In this document: positions 23,601 through 38,600 of the stretch, piece by piece
Numbering within the stretch: the stretch's first letter is position 1
Layout of the letters: each line of letters opens with the position of its first letter
NCBI GenBank assembly: GCA_025617745.1
Contig: CM046867.1
Span: 26,094,705 to 26,158,704, forward strand
Direction: 5' to 3'
From: Heliocidaris erythrogramma
Lineage: Eukaryota > Echinodermata > Echinoidea > Camarodonta > Echinometridae
DNA length: 64,000 nucleotides
Notes under the pieces: model-generated
What the model was told of the DNA's origin: nothing
What the model saw: the letters and a program-made list of their open reading frames with translations, nothing else
The model's database searches: none
Translations under genes and position numbers: made by a program

Positions 23601-26600
23601 AAAGATTTGAGGGTATAGGGGTGTCATTTTATGCCTAATTCAATGTATCGACAATGAATAGAATTATTTAACTGATTGAGGGCGTAAACAGAATTTTAGC
23701 AAATGTTTGATTTTCATTGCTTTACGTGTGCTGTGGGTCCATCAATCAGTTGTGTTGTCCACTTCCGGTCTTTTCGCTGTCTTTGCAGGATCGTCTGTTA
23801 ACTACATTAGATTTCTCTTCTTTTTCTCCTCCAACCAACACATCGCTGCCTTGCAACGGAAACCCCGTACTGAAGAAAACACTTTTGTATGATTCAAATC
23901 AATATTTGAGTCACTTTTCTATAGCATTTTAGACCAGTTTTTTACTCTGAGGTAAATAAGCTGATCAATGGGAAAACCTATACAGAAGCATAATGCTTGT
24001 CTTTACCAGGAGAAGGTGTCACAACCAACAGCACCGTCATCAGCGAATATCTTACAGCTATTCTCGATCCCACAAATTGGTTGGTCTCTTCTGTATGAAG
24101 TTTTTCCGTCCTTCCTTCACAAAAATTTTGTGGAGTGCACTAAATATAGTTCCCAAGAGTTCAAGGGATTTGGAGAAAATTCTACGTTATCATCATGAGG
24201 TGTAGATGTGCAGGCCTATTTCTTTCTTTTTCTTTTCTTGTTCCTTTTTTAGGGGTAAGGATTCAAGTATTCTGTCATGGAAACTGTAACTCATCTTTTT
24301 ATTATTCTGTATCCTGTTGTTACCAAATATTATTAAAGTGAACTCCATGTACTTGCAATGTTTTCAGGGGCTTTCAAGGAATCTTTTCCGATTAAGATTT
24401 TGCCGCTATTAATGACCTTCCATTGCCTCCAAAGGAAGGGGTATGGGGGAATAATGATCTCCGTCAGTGGTAGTTATTTACCTCTTTTTTGTACTACAGG
24501 GTGAGCTGTATGCCTGCAATGAAGATTTCTACCCCGGTGAGAGAGGTTGGTTAGGATTCAGTAGAAATCAACTTCTCTTCAAGTGTCAGGAAGGGAATGA
24601 AGCAGCAAGAAACATCTTGGTTAGAGTAGGGACCAAGGATCTCAAGGAACAAGGACAACTTGCCATGCCGTCCGTCGGTAAGTTGAAACATTTATTCTTC
24701 CACATTATCCTTTCAGTTGACTGCTCTTAAATGAGTGAATGTAATGATAGCAAAATAATCCATACACATTGACACGCATTATTTTCATCAATATAGGAGT
24801 CTTCACAAAAGGTACTGAATTAATATTATGGTTGAATCGAAATATTCCCCCCATATATCAAGCTTATCGTGTATAGTTATAGATGAATTTTGTTTAAAGA
24901 TTTGCTCTTTGACACTTTCTTTTTACTGTCTGGTCCCATTGAATGCTCCACCCCAAAAAAGTTACTGTTTGGGGGAATGATTTCTTATTATTATGAAGTA
25001 GAAATCTCCTGGAATACATGTCTAACCAAATCATTACCTCTTTAATAATTTACATACATGTATATGTATTTGTTTCTATTTTTAGCTACATGTATGAATA
25101 ATTATATTCTTGTTATCTTTCATTTTTGTTTGATTTCATTATAGCTTCTTCAAATTCTGGTTTATTCTTCAGTGATGGTGTGAACCTTGGTATTCTGTCA
25201 TCAATAACAGATGTAAGTGAATCATTGCATGATAGAGGTGTCTTGTTCTAGTGAATAAATAAGTCAGTGGACTGTTGAACATTTGGTTCCCAGTTTGAGC
25301 TCCATTGACAAGACATCAATCAACATTTGCCACTCTCAACCCAGGTGTAGTGAATGGGTACCTGGAAGCAAGAAATTTAATGCTTTCAGCGCCTTGTGGC
25401 AGCTTTGCTATACTCTTAGTAGTACTTGGTGGTGCCTCTCAAGCATTCTTTTGGACGGGTGTTTTTTTACGTGTTATAAATGTACATGTAGCTATTATTG
25501 TTATGTTATGACAGGAGACTGTAATGTTCCTTTTGTGCTTCGTCAATCATTGTTAATGAAGCTTTTCAATCTCGTACTGTAATTATTGCTTTATCATTGC
25601 AATTCATTTTGTGTCTTTAATAAAGACCTTAAAAAAATACACATTGGATTTCTTTAATGTAAGTGTTTGATGACATATGATAAGATATTTTATTTATTTC
25701 AGTATTCCTGCTGTGATGTGAGCTAAACATGGGCCCCCAAATTCCTACTCCAGACCTCCTAAATTTCAAATTTGGATCCACTGTGAAAAGAAGTTAGTGT
25801 GGAGCCCTAGTTATGCTATTAGTTTCATCGTGTATTTTTCTATGCAGGACACATTTGTAGTGCACACACTGGGTTCACTGAGTGCCTTCTCAGTAGGGGT
25901 AGGTGGTGAGCTTCAAGCCAAGCTAGCTAGGAAGTGTCTCATGGCTTATGGAGAGGCCATGCCAGGAGGGGACAAAGATGCCAAAGACTCTGAAGAAATT
26001 GGTGAGAAACAATGCTTAACAGTTTGGAGATGGACTTTGCTTTGTGATTACAGTGTGATACTTATGCCAATGAAGATGAAGACTGGACTTTGTGATGGGT
26101 GGTGGCATCAAGGAAAATGAGAATTATAATATTGATGAGGGTTAACCCATAGACTACGGGAACCGGGTAGCTCCTGTATTAAGCCTATGACAGTTAAAGA
26201 ATTCAGTAGTCAACAGGTTAATAATGTTATTCATGGTGAACATTTGGTAATAGTAGACGTAGGTCTCAAAGTATGATAGTTGTGATGTTCATGTAGAAAA
26301 AAAAACGAGCCTGTAGTAAGCATGTTCTTATTAAAGATGTGAACAGGTATTTACTACGGGTCAATATTCTGTTTTGCTGGATATTAATCTCACATTAATG
26401 ACTCCAAAGTTAGGGTCCTCTTCTTACCTCTTCAAGATATGTTACTTTCTGTGTTTGGAAATATGAGCAAGAATCCTTAATAGTGCTTATTTGAGGTCGG
26501 AGAATGCTTTAAGCTGCATATTATCTGGAATAAACATGAATTGAATTGAATTTTATTAAACATCATTGATTTACATCAATATTCTGTTCATATAACAGAG

Positions 26601-26615
26601 TATATCATACAGTGT

Positions 26616-26657
<42 letters not shown>

Positions 26658-29600
26658 GTATAACAAAATATAGATACAAAATATTTAGAGTGTATAACAG
26701 AAGTATAACATATGTCAAATGGAATATGAAAAATATATGTACAAATTTACCTTGATAAGTGTAGAAGTACACTGTACATATAAATACATTATTATAATGA
26801 ATTATAAATAGAAATTCTTAATTTCTGAGGAAATGTGGGGACTGTTAATTCAAAAATGATACAATGAAAAATATGAACAGTGAATTCATAATAATTTAGG
26901 ATAGTATCCTAAAAGATATCATATTATATTATACATGCATATCTATGGAAACTGTACACACAAAGCTTTGAAATTGAGTCTTTTGTTTTATCTACATGAA
27001 ATTAAGTAGGTAGTAATAGATAGTATAGATAATAGTATAGATCATATAAATGACGCTTACCTATAACAATAGATAAGGTATTATCAGAAGATGTAGATAC
27101 AGAGAAGGTAATAGAGCATAACAAAATATATCATAAGTCATAATACAAAATGTTGTTTCTTTGCTGACTAATATTTTGCTTGAAAGTCCCATTGCTTATT
27201 ACATTGTTTGATTTTCTTGTCAGATCCTGGTACCAATGAGGAGATAGTTATGGTAGGAACAGGAAAGGAATTTTCAATTCTCAGGACCAGCTCAGGAAAG
27301 GTGAGTATAACCTTCAACGTTCTGATGTATTTGAACGTTTTTTTTTCATTTCCTAGCGGGGCCAGTGCTTAAATGCAACATATTTAGCAAGTTGATGAAA
27401 GAAAACTTATTGTAAACATAATGAGGGAAATAGAAATAGAAATATGTACCTTTTTCAGGTGTATTTCACAGGAAGTCCCTAATCGTTAGGATCACTGATA
27501 TACATGTGCTTAACATGTATTCCTGATGTTTTTTTAATGGTTACTTTTTACAAACAGACGATTGGTACTACAAAACTTAAAGATAACATTTAACAAATTC
27601 ATAGTGACGAAGCTTTTCGACCTGCACTCATCGGGTCACAAGGCAGGAATGAGAGAATACAAGAAAATACAAAAGTCAAGGAAGGGTGTGTACAGCGACC
27701 CGGATATGATCCGGGCACGCTAAAATAATCGAAGCGCTTGTACAAACTCCTTTTGTCGGCACAATAGCGGATCTCTCGACTGAATGAACAACGCTTCTAA
27801 GAAGCGAAGATGTTGAAAGCTGCATGCTCGGGCAACAATAGTGAACTGAGCCGGGTTATACGCCTTGGAACAAGCCGGACTATTCAGCAAGTGCTGACCA
27901 ATAGCAGAGTCGCTGTGACTGCGGCATTGAACATTAGCGACGCTAGCAGCGGTTTTGCAATTACGCTTCGGCTGTGCTCGGCTACCAGCTGATGTCTGTC
28001 GTACCACGGAGGTACTGGATAAATTCAGCATTTGTTCATGGTAGAAGTGAATATTAGAAAGCTTAGAGGTCATCGATATGTGTTCATAATATTGATTACA
28101 TGTCTACATTCTCCAGTTATATTTCATAGTGAAGTTCCAAAGCTTAGGGATAATTGACATGTGGACATGATATATCTTTAAAATGTCAGAGACACTGTAG
28201 ATGTGTTCAGTGGTATAGAAATCCAGAACATTATTTTGATTGATATTTGTCTACATTCTCCTTACATTCTCCTTACATTCTCCTTACATTCTCCTTACAT
28301 TCTCCTTACTTTCTCCTTACATTCTCCTTACATTCTCCTTACATTCTCCTTACATTCTCCTTACATTCTCCTTATATTCTCCTTACATTCTCCTTACATC
28401 CTCCTTACATTCTCCAGGTATATTTCATGGGGAAGTCCCAAAGCCTAGGGATCAAACAAAGCAGCAGTAACCCTGGGCCTAGTAAGTGGATGGAGCTTCC
28501 CATCTCTCGGTCACCAAACATTGTCCAGTGTAGCACAGGTCACGATGGTCATCATGTGGTCATGCTAGCTGATGATGGATCAACGTACTTTGCTGGGACA
28601 GCCAGGAAGGGTGAAGATGGTGATCAGGGTAAGGGGTCTCCTTGTACAGTGAAACCTGTATATAAAGACCACTCAGGGGAGACAAGAAAAGCGGTCTTTA
28701 TGAGCAGGTGGTCTTTATGGACAGGTTCCTTTAATACACATTTCAATGAGAAACACTTTTCAAGGGAAACAAAAAGTGTGGTCTTTATAGACAGGTGGTC
28801 TTTCTGTACAGGTGGTCACTAAAGCAGGTTTGACTGTATTTCATTGGTGCTCACACAGTTGCTCTGACAACAATTGCTTTTGGTTTTATTTTGTCAAAGA
28901 TATGGGGTTGGGGTTAGGTTTGACATAGGGTTGTATGTCAGGTTTAGGGTTAGGGTTAGGTACAGCGTTGGTCAAGGGTTGAAGTTTAGTATTTGGTTAG
29001 TGGATGATATTGACACTGCAGGCTTGATTTAGTCATGATTTATGTTATGGGTACGGGTTAGGGTTGGAATTAGGTTTTAGTTTAGAATTAGGTTTAGGGC
29101 TAGGGTTAGGGTTAAGTATAGTCAATGGACAGGCTTAATATATTCATGCTGATGTGTTGATGTTTATTTGACCAGACTGCTTAGAAAGAATTTCTTACAC
29201 TTAAAAGCAAGATTTTATAAATGTCAAGTGAATGAGTGATCATGAAATGTATGTTTTACACTTGTCATTGAATGACATTATTCTTTGGTAGCTGGGATGA
29301 ATATTCTTGATGGAATGTAACAGACAGCTCTACATTATATGCCCTGTATTGTTTTCCTAGTGAAAGGTCGTCGTCAGATGAAGCCCAGTAAGCCCGTGAA
29401 GATGCTACGGTTAGACGGCAAACATGCCATTTATTCAGCCTGTAATAACGGTAGCACCGCAGTGGTCACTAGAGAGGGGGAACTCTATCTCTTTGGTAAA
29501 GACGTCCAGAATACTGAGGCATCTACTGGTAAGCATGGTTCATCTATTACTGAACTGTTTCAGGTGTTGTATATGCCATCGGAGGAGGTCAACTATGGTA

Positions 29601-32600
29601 GATGCTGTATTAATAAGATGAGAGAAGAGCTTTACAAAAGTACATGCCCTTTGGTCCTACTACAGTGAAACCTGTCTATAAAGACCGCTTAACCCATTCG
29701 CGACACCATTCGCGACATTGATTTTCTAAAAATGGATCATGACGACCACTCTTCAAAGACGGCAACAAGCGCAGTACATGCTCTTGCAAGTCTAGGAACA
29801 CGACACTCACCAAAAGGGACATGCAGTTTGAGAGGGACTGTTCCCAAGCTAAATATGCCTGTGATTTACACCATTCAATTGAAATGAAATCATTATGAAA
29901 GCTATCATTTAGTAAAGTAATCTGTTATATTCTGAAATAGTGATACAATGTACTTTTTATATTTTTATTTATTTTCGTTTGTCTGTCATTCTTGAAAGTG
30001 CATGCCCATTTCAAAGTGGAATCATCTATTCTAGTCATTCATGCTGGCACAGCGTGATTTTGGATTCGTTGACTCTGTACAGGGGGGTTGAAAAATGACA
30101 CCCCAAGCAGTAAGGGATCGAGTCGGATAAAGTCACAAAATGAGAGAAGTAATATCTTTACTTATATGCAGAATCTGAAAAGTTTCGTATTATTAGCAAA
30201 CTGACCTTGCTAAAAAATGTTATGAGTCTGTGATTTTGTCCCCAATTTATCATTCATCCTGTCCCAAAATGGTATAGCTACTCGAAGGACCACAACTATC
30301 GATAGCTTGTGTTATTTTTAGCCCAAGGAAAAAATAGCGTGGGAATTGGAAAGGGAGGTATGCCAGGAATGTGATTCATCGCGCAGTACAGAGCCAGTGT
30401 GTACTGTGCAATAGTCTGTCATCTAGTCATTCATTTGGAAATTCTTGAAAATAGTTCTTTGATTATCAGATTGAACGTGTTGGAGTTGAATATAATGGTG
30501 TTATATTATGTAGCAATAATAACAATTGAATGTTTGAACTACCAGAAACCTTATATTACAACAGAAAATACAAGCAAAAAATAAATATAGTATTACCCAG
30601 GACTGGTAATTCTAAACTACTGCAGCCCACTGGTAAACGTTGCCTAGTGACCAAGAATGACTCATTTACTCAACAACCCTTTCTCGGTAATGTAAACAAT
30701 AACACTGTTGGAAATTGATAATATTATGCTGAATCGAGGAGTTATCACAGACCTCCTTGCTTGGCTGAATAATGACCCCAAAGCACAAGATTTACGTTGG
30801 TGAATAAATTAAATTGTAGCTCTTACTTGATTATTCTTGAAACTGTAGAAATAAATATTTTTACTGGTTGGTTGGTTCCCCTAACTGCCTAAGCAGTAGC
30901 AGTGGCCATTCAAAGGGGATATCAAGAGGCACATCTCCCCCCAATAAATTTTGCCATATCCAGGTCATAATTTGTGTGTCCCCACCCTTGAAAAAAATTC
31001 TTCTAAAAAAAATATTTTATTATTGAAACATCCCTCCCCGAAAACTTGATTAGACGTGTCAGAGAGCGTTGCGTGGTGAGGAAAAAAAATGTTAGCAATT
31101 TGTATTCAGTGTTCAGTCATGTCAGTGTTAGTAAATGTATTCATGTTCTTTCTTTACATTGCAATTGTTTTTTTTTCTTTTTCATCGGGCTTGGATAAAA
31201 TAAAAATGACAAAATAAATTGGATCTCGACTTCAAAATGACATGCATGCGAGACACAGAGCTAACTCACTCAACCGCGCTCATATTCGGCATGCATCACA
31301 GTCACACAACAAAGTCACACTCAAACTTATACTGGCGTACATTCGGCGAGCCTCAGCCACCAGACAAATTTTGCAAATCCACACGAATATTTAAAAAAAA
31401 ATACATACAGTTGTTGTATATATTTTACAACTCCGAAACCCACTCAAACAGACATGAATGAGTTATAAACTAACTCAAAGCTCAAATGACAGGACCGTAA
31501 GTAACCCAAAGAAAAAAGTTCAACGAAATGACAGGCATGACTACCGTACGGTAGTCCGTATTCACAACATAGACAAATGCCATTCACAACACACGCGAAC
31601 ACTTGCGAGCGCGATAGACTCACTCACGTCGAACAAACTCACCAGATTTTCACCGAAAACAATTAAAATTACGTACTACACGTCCACCAGGATAAAATAA
31701 ATCACAAAAACTTCCACAACAAAGTGGACAAAACCGGGGGAAATAAACAGAAATGCACAGAAGATAAGAAATAGATGAGAAATTAGACCTGCTAGGCTAG
31801 CCTGAATCTAACTGAAAAGTCTGAAGTTGTAGATAAAAAAAAAGGATCGCGATAGCCGCTATCGATTTCCCCTTGTTGCTAGGATACATTGGCTAGGAAC
31901 AATAGATATGAATATTCATTGCAGGCTCGTACAGATTTGAAGTGAAATGTCCAATAATGGGTCTTCTAAAATTCATAAACCTGAAATAGATTTTTGGTGA
32001 GACGAAGTAAGGAGTGTTCTGATTGGCCAAAATATTTCTGCATCGGCAGGCGAAGTTCGGGGTCACAAAACGTTCTAGTTTTCTTGTAAACAAGGCAAAC
32101 CACATAATGTGGTCACTCTGTCGCGAATGGGTTAAGAGAGACAAAAAAAACGGTCTTCATGAGCAGGTGGTCTTCATGTACAGGTTCCTTAACACACATT
32201 TCGATGAGAAACACTTTTCAAGGGAAACTGAAATTGTGGTCTTTATAGACAGGTGGTCGCTCTATACAGGTAGTCGCTAAAGCAAGTTTCACGGTACATG
32301 TAGGTTTATGAAGAATTATTGATTATCATGTCATTGATACATTGTTTGTGCTGTTATGAAGTTAAAATTCAGAAATATCCTCTGTGAGGTTTATACTAGG
32401 ATTGATCATAAATAAGGTCTTATTCAACAGAAACTTGGTATTCAGATTTTATAAAGAATAGGGGTGGGAATTTCAGGTATTTTTTTTGGGTACCTGACCT
32501 AATTTTCGGGCGGGAACCTGGTTACCCGAAAATCGATAAACAATATTTAATCCCTAAAAGGTATATAAAGTGGACGAAAAGTCTATGATTATGGTTTCCT

Positions 32601-35600
32601 GCTGCTGCCGTGAAAAATAAATTACATGATTTTTAAACACATGGGACTGATTACAGTGAATTTTTTTAAGAGTAAGAAATGTCATTAAAATGTCAACAAA
32701 ACGAGTTCAAATGCTTCATTAGACAAGTACTACATTTTCATAGTTCGTTTTACCTCTTTTGGTTTCTGAAAAAGTAAAACACTAACTATTTGGTATTTGA
32801 ACTTAGAGGGCGCTGGACCACTATAAATCTCAGGGACTTTGAATCAGCTACATACGTGTAGTGCTCTGTAGACCATAAGTATAATCTGGTGGGGAAACAG
32901 ACTATTAAAGTCCACCATGATGGAAAATAAACATAAAGACTTTAGTTAGCGTTGGATGATTAATTGCTATTGATGTCTGATATCACTTGTAACAATTACG
33001 AATTAAATGGGTTTTAAGCCACTTTTAGAACGCTTTCCTCATGATCAGTCCCACATGTTAAGAACTGTGTATTTCTGGGAAATGGGTATCTAATTTTTTG
33101 ACCCGGGACCCAGAGCTCTCAGGCCCGATCCGGGTACCCGGAATTTAGTCCCAGCCCTAATAAAGAATATATTATATGTACCTATTTGGCCTAGGTCTTG
33201 TGACAGAGTTGAAGGGTACCCATATCAAGGAAGTAGCCTTGGGTAAAGCACATGTCTGTGCCTTGACCACCACTGGACAACTCCACACCTTTGGTATCAG
33301 TAACAAGGGTCAGTGTGGACGAGGGGTCATCGCTGGACATCCTGCCAAGGAAGGTCAGTATAAACATGTGATCTAACAAGAAAGTTATTCTTATTAGCGC
33401 AGATGAAAAAGATGCAAATCTAGTCTTCAGGAGTCCAAATTTATGTAATGATGTTATCCATAAGCATTGGTATGATTGTATCATAGGCATATAAATGTTT
33501 ATCTTTAATTTTCTTTTAGAAATTTTTGACAAAGTGCCCTCTTGCATGAATAGTTGCGATTAAGATCAAGTAAAAAAATAAACACAACTTGATTTTCAAC
33601 CTATCAGGATCGTGTATTTTGGACTTGTGATTAATTTTTTGAGTTGCGTTAAATGCAAGTTTTTTATGCAAGAAGGCCCTGTTGTATTGTATTGATTTGA
33701 AATTGAAATAAACTAACAAGTACCAAATGATTCAGGACATGGTATGGCAAGAAATAAGTTATCCACCAACCCAACAAATCAGAACATATTAGAGTAAGGA
33801 CTTTTCTTCATGTACATATACATGTATACTGTGAGAAAGTTAGAACTGATATTAGAGTGATGCATTGTGACCTTGGTATTTGTTATACCAAATGCGTATT
33901 GAAGGCTTAAATTATAACATATATGAGCACTATGAAAGAGTTTTGCACATTTATATATTGATGATTAATAATTGTTGATTTTTGAAATTGCAGGTGCAAT
34001 ATCAGAAGGGTTGCCCATAGCAACAGAAGATGATGTTGAAGAGGAGGAAGTGGAGAAGGAGGAGGAGCCATGTAACCATGACTTTGTAACTGATCAGTGT
34101 ATGATCTGTACATCTTGTGGGGAGTGTACAGGGTATGGTGATAGCTGTATCAGGAGTCAACGCCCTGGCAGGAGACCTGGTTTGTAAGTATATGTTAGGG
34201 TGCTTTGGATTCTCACATTGTATGACTTCCATTACGAGTAACTCAAGTGTGAAGACAAGCACAGAGCCCTCTCCTCTTTCTGTTTGAAGACATAGTTCAA
34301 TTTTCTATTAAAAAATAACTGAAATCTAAAATTGGAATTTACCACCTACAAGACTTATCAAATGACTTTATAAAATACCCCTTTTAACCATTACAGTGAT
34401 GATTAATCTAACTAGAGAGTGTGGTCCTGAGTGGCACACACCAGCCTTTGATACACAGTAGTGAAGAAAAAGCATAACCTGTACAGAGAAAGAGAAGTTT
34501 CCATCTCTCTTTCCACGTGTCATGTCTCTAGACTTTGACAAAATACTTAGGGTGAACAATACCAGACATGGGTTATGAATATATGTCGGTGATTACTTTC
34601 AACTTAAACAATGTTTTGATGCTCTCACAACATCCCTCTATGTTGTCAGGTTCTTCAGTTGATAAATTTGTATGAGGACATTGAATCTTTGTCTTCTACC
34701 TTGTCCCCTTTTAGGATATGTGGTTGTGGTTCAGGAGATGCCGGCTGTAGTAAGTGTGGGATGTGTAGGGCGTGTAGCGGTGATGGCAGTGGCGTCATTG
34801 CTGGCGGAGCTGGTCTGAATGCTGCGGGTGAGAACAACCAGGGTAACAACCGCAGCAGAGGAGGTAACGTGGTGATGATGGGTAACGGCGCCCCCAACGA
34901 CTGGCTAGGTCATCTCAGGGATGCATTCATCAGGAGGAAGGTACACCATAGACAGCTGGACTGGGTGCGTGGCAAGGACAAAGGCAAAGGTTAGACTCTA
35001 ATCTTCACTCGATCAGGTTTTGAAGGATCTTAGATTACTTCATTTTCTTCTCTATAGTTGTGATATAATTTATCAATTTTGTGTTTTCTTTTTGGACAAT
35101 AGTCTTCAATCAACTTTCAAGAGTGAAATTTGACTTTTAATAGTTTGCTTCATTGATAGATTTTGATAAAATGTCTTCCATGGACATGAAAATATAGACA
35201 TTCAAAATCTAAACACATTATTAAAAATTCCAATTTTTGGTTTGGTTTTGCTGCCCACAGCATTGAAGGGTTAGTACATTAAATTTACATGTACTTGAAA
35301 TGTACCAATCACCCAAAAATATGTTGCTCTGTATGTTAGGAGTTCCATGTCGCTATACTATATTTGAAATATGAGTTTCAAATGTTGATTCTATAAAGAG
35401 ATAGTTCAAGTTGAAATACACTCCCAATAAACAAAACAGCAACCTGTGAGGAGAATAGTCAACGCACTCGTGGACGCTCGCATAGAATAATGGCCCGCGC
35501 GGAACTGTGGAGTTGGGTTCCATGGGAGGGGGTTTTATGTTTTCCTTCATTTTCTTCATACTCCTTAACCGTTAACCCATTGAAGCCCAGGTAAAGTGTT

Positions 35601-38600
35601 TTGGGATTGATTTTATACGTTTTAGCTGTACACAAATTATTTTTCAGGTGATTGGTACACTTTAATGTATAGAAAGGTATGAAATATGTTTGCAATTATC
35701 ATTTGCTGTTGAGTCAGTTCTAAATGCTAATTTTGCTTGATGAATAGTGCCTTGGGGAAAACGTGAAAGATGAAAACAAACAATTATGAATTTCTACATT
35801 ATATGTACTTTAAAAAAATGATATGATTACTGTAATTTTGATATGGCAAATCATGCAATGCTCTGATTGTGTTTTCTTTGTTGTAGAAGAAGGGAATAAC
35901 AGTGGAGATGATCGTGAACCTGAGAGAGACTTTGGCAAGCATATAATCCACCCTCCGGGCTTGGTAACCATAGGAACGGGTCAATCACCCATCAAACAAA
36001 TCACTTGTGGACTCCACCATTCAGGTATAAAACACACATGATAGTTATTCAGAGCATGTATGAATTTATCATGATTTTGCTGTATAATATATCGTCAAGT
36101 TGAAAGGAGAGAATACCCTACACATGATAGTTATTCAGAAGATGTATGAATACATGTATATCATGATTGTGCTGTATAGTTTATCGTTAAGTTGAAAGAA
36201 AAAAATTAAATGCTGTATGCTGTTGGTTCTGTGACTAGAAAAGTTTCTATGTCCGAAGACTCAAGTCCTATCTTTGGAAGTCTTGCAGGAAAAAAAAAAT
36301 TCATCTTTTTATATCTATCTGTCGACCTCTTCTAGGTTAATCTGTCCCTGTTTTCATGATTGTACATGTAGATATAGTATTGGTATGATTTTTTTGTCGT
36401 CATCATTTATAGCTCAAAGCCATGGGTATTGGAAAAGCAACATTTTTTGCAGGAATTGTATAAGAAAAACTAAAAAGAGAGATGAGAGAAATAAAGAAAG
36501 AGAGAGGTGTGTTTCTACATGTACATGTTTCTGTGTCTTACAAGAGATGTGTTTTTATTGCTAACCTAAAGTGTAAAGAGATATTGCTTAATATTTCTGT
36601 TGATTGTTTAAGAAATGACTGTGTTCTGTTTCAGTGGTTCTTCTCGAGAATGGTGAGGTGTATGCCTTTGGTCTTGGTAATCATGGTCAGCTAGGACAGA
36701 GGGATGCAGCAAACAGGTACAACTCCTTCAATATATCTTCAAAATCTACTTAGCTGACCAACACTACAGAGCATACAGTCCTAAATGCCGAGTCTTCTCT
36801 CTTTCAGAGTTACTGGAAGAATAACTTGGTTCATTGCAACACTTTCCCCTCATTTGGCTATTTTCTAGCTTTCCATTTTCTTTTTAAAGATTGGTTCTTT
36901 TTTTGTTTACAAGAATGCCATCATTAAGCAGTACCTCATGTAATGGTTATTATCTTCTCATGATGAAAACCTTCAAATATCATATGTTCTTAAATTTTAA
37001 GATGAACATTTCAAAGTTGTTCTTTCATTGATTGTCAAAATGTTATTCATTTCATGAGTAATAGAAAATATTTAGGAATATGATCTAATTGTTCATTTAT
37101 TATTTTGAGCTTAATGAAGGCTAGCACTACTTTCTCTGCATGTTGCTAATATTGCATAGATTTTTGTAAACATCATTGCATCTTGGAAATTAGACTTGGG
37201 CCTTCAAGAAATCCTGAATTTCATTGTTTTAAGCTTATACAAACTATTTTTTGTTGGATAATTAGATCAAGTCCAGTGAAGATCGCGCTGGATGAGAGAA
37301 TTTGCCAGGTTGCTGCTGGTAGTAACCATACTGTGCTTCTCTCAGAGTCAGGCAGAGTCTATACGTGTGGCAGCTTTCAGGTCAGTTCTAATTTTGCACA
37401 TATTTAACGTTTTCAGAACCATACGTCATATAAATTGCCCAGATTTTGATTTTATATACAGTATATTGTTGTACTAAGAAAACTTGTCTTTTATGAATAA
37501 AATTCAGTATTGGTTCATAAATTATGAAATTAAGTCGCATGAAAAAACGTTTTTGTCGAAATGAACAGTGAAAAAAGGCAGTTTGATGGATATTATTTTC
37601 ATTAAAGTGTTATATTTGATAAATGTTTGTAAATTTGTTTTCATTGTAAGGGTTAATGTGCAACATTTAAATTGTAATGATAAATAATACTGTAAGATTT
37701 CCAATATATTGTCAATAGTTTAGTCTTGATTCATGTACAATGTTAAAGGGAAATTAACCTCAGCGTATGAATTAGCTTATTTTGAATGGTGTAGTATATG
37801 CCTCTTATTTGATACATGCAATTTCATGTAAAAACACAGGATATAGATATAAATCACTATTTTCCAGCCAAGTTATCGTCTGCTAGCAATAATAAGGGGG
37901 CTGCCATTACTTTATGTGTACACGAACATATTTTTCATCCCAAGTAAAATTTCCTTCATCGTTAACTTGTAATTGATTTTTAGAGGACAAATATATATTA
38001 GATAAAGTCACATATTCTGAAATGTAAGTTTAGTTTTATATATTTTTTAAAAGGTCTTAATTTGTTCATAAAAAATATACTTCATAAAAAATATACGTCA
38101 AGGACGGAGAATTGACGTCAAGGACGGAGACAATCGTAACAATACCAAAACAAAGCGAGGAATCTGCTTTACAGGATGGCTATTAGAACTCATGGGTCGT
38201 CAATTATCTAGGCCCATGGCCAATAACAATCGTAATACAATCAGAACAAAGCGACGTATCTGTTGTAAAGGTAGGCTATTATCAATGCATATGGTACCTA
38301 ATGATCCGTGTCATGCACAAAATGGCAGCCTCCATGGAAAGACGTAGCAGACAATAGGTGCATCTAGAATATCACGTGGGGTTACTTGTCCTTTAATAGC
38401 ACCTCTCAAGGAGGAAAATATGTCATGTATTAATAAAATTAGATGAGACAATACTTTCACTATATGTAGTATTCAGTTATTAGTGCTTTCATTAATAATA
38501 GAATGACCTTTACATGTTGAATTCATCATGATTTCATATTTGTAAGTATGAAATATATTTGGCATTTGTTACATGGATGTAAAAAGTGGCTTCACTTATA

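Noticed and set aside
24435..24470. Element filling intron 5 with ATGATACCCCC ends
   Set aside because: The two putative ends pair over too few bases to support a call.
28203..28822. 191-codon open frame beginning with repeated TFSLHSPYILL residues
   Set aside because: The 5' part is the 11-bp minisatellite of the intron; only the part from 28418 is coding.
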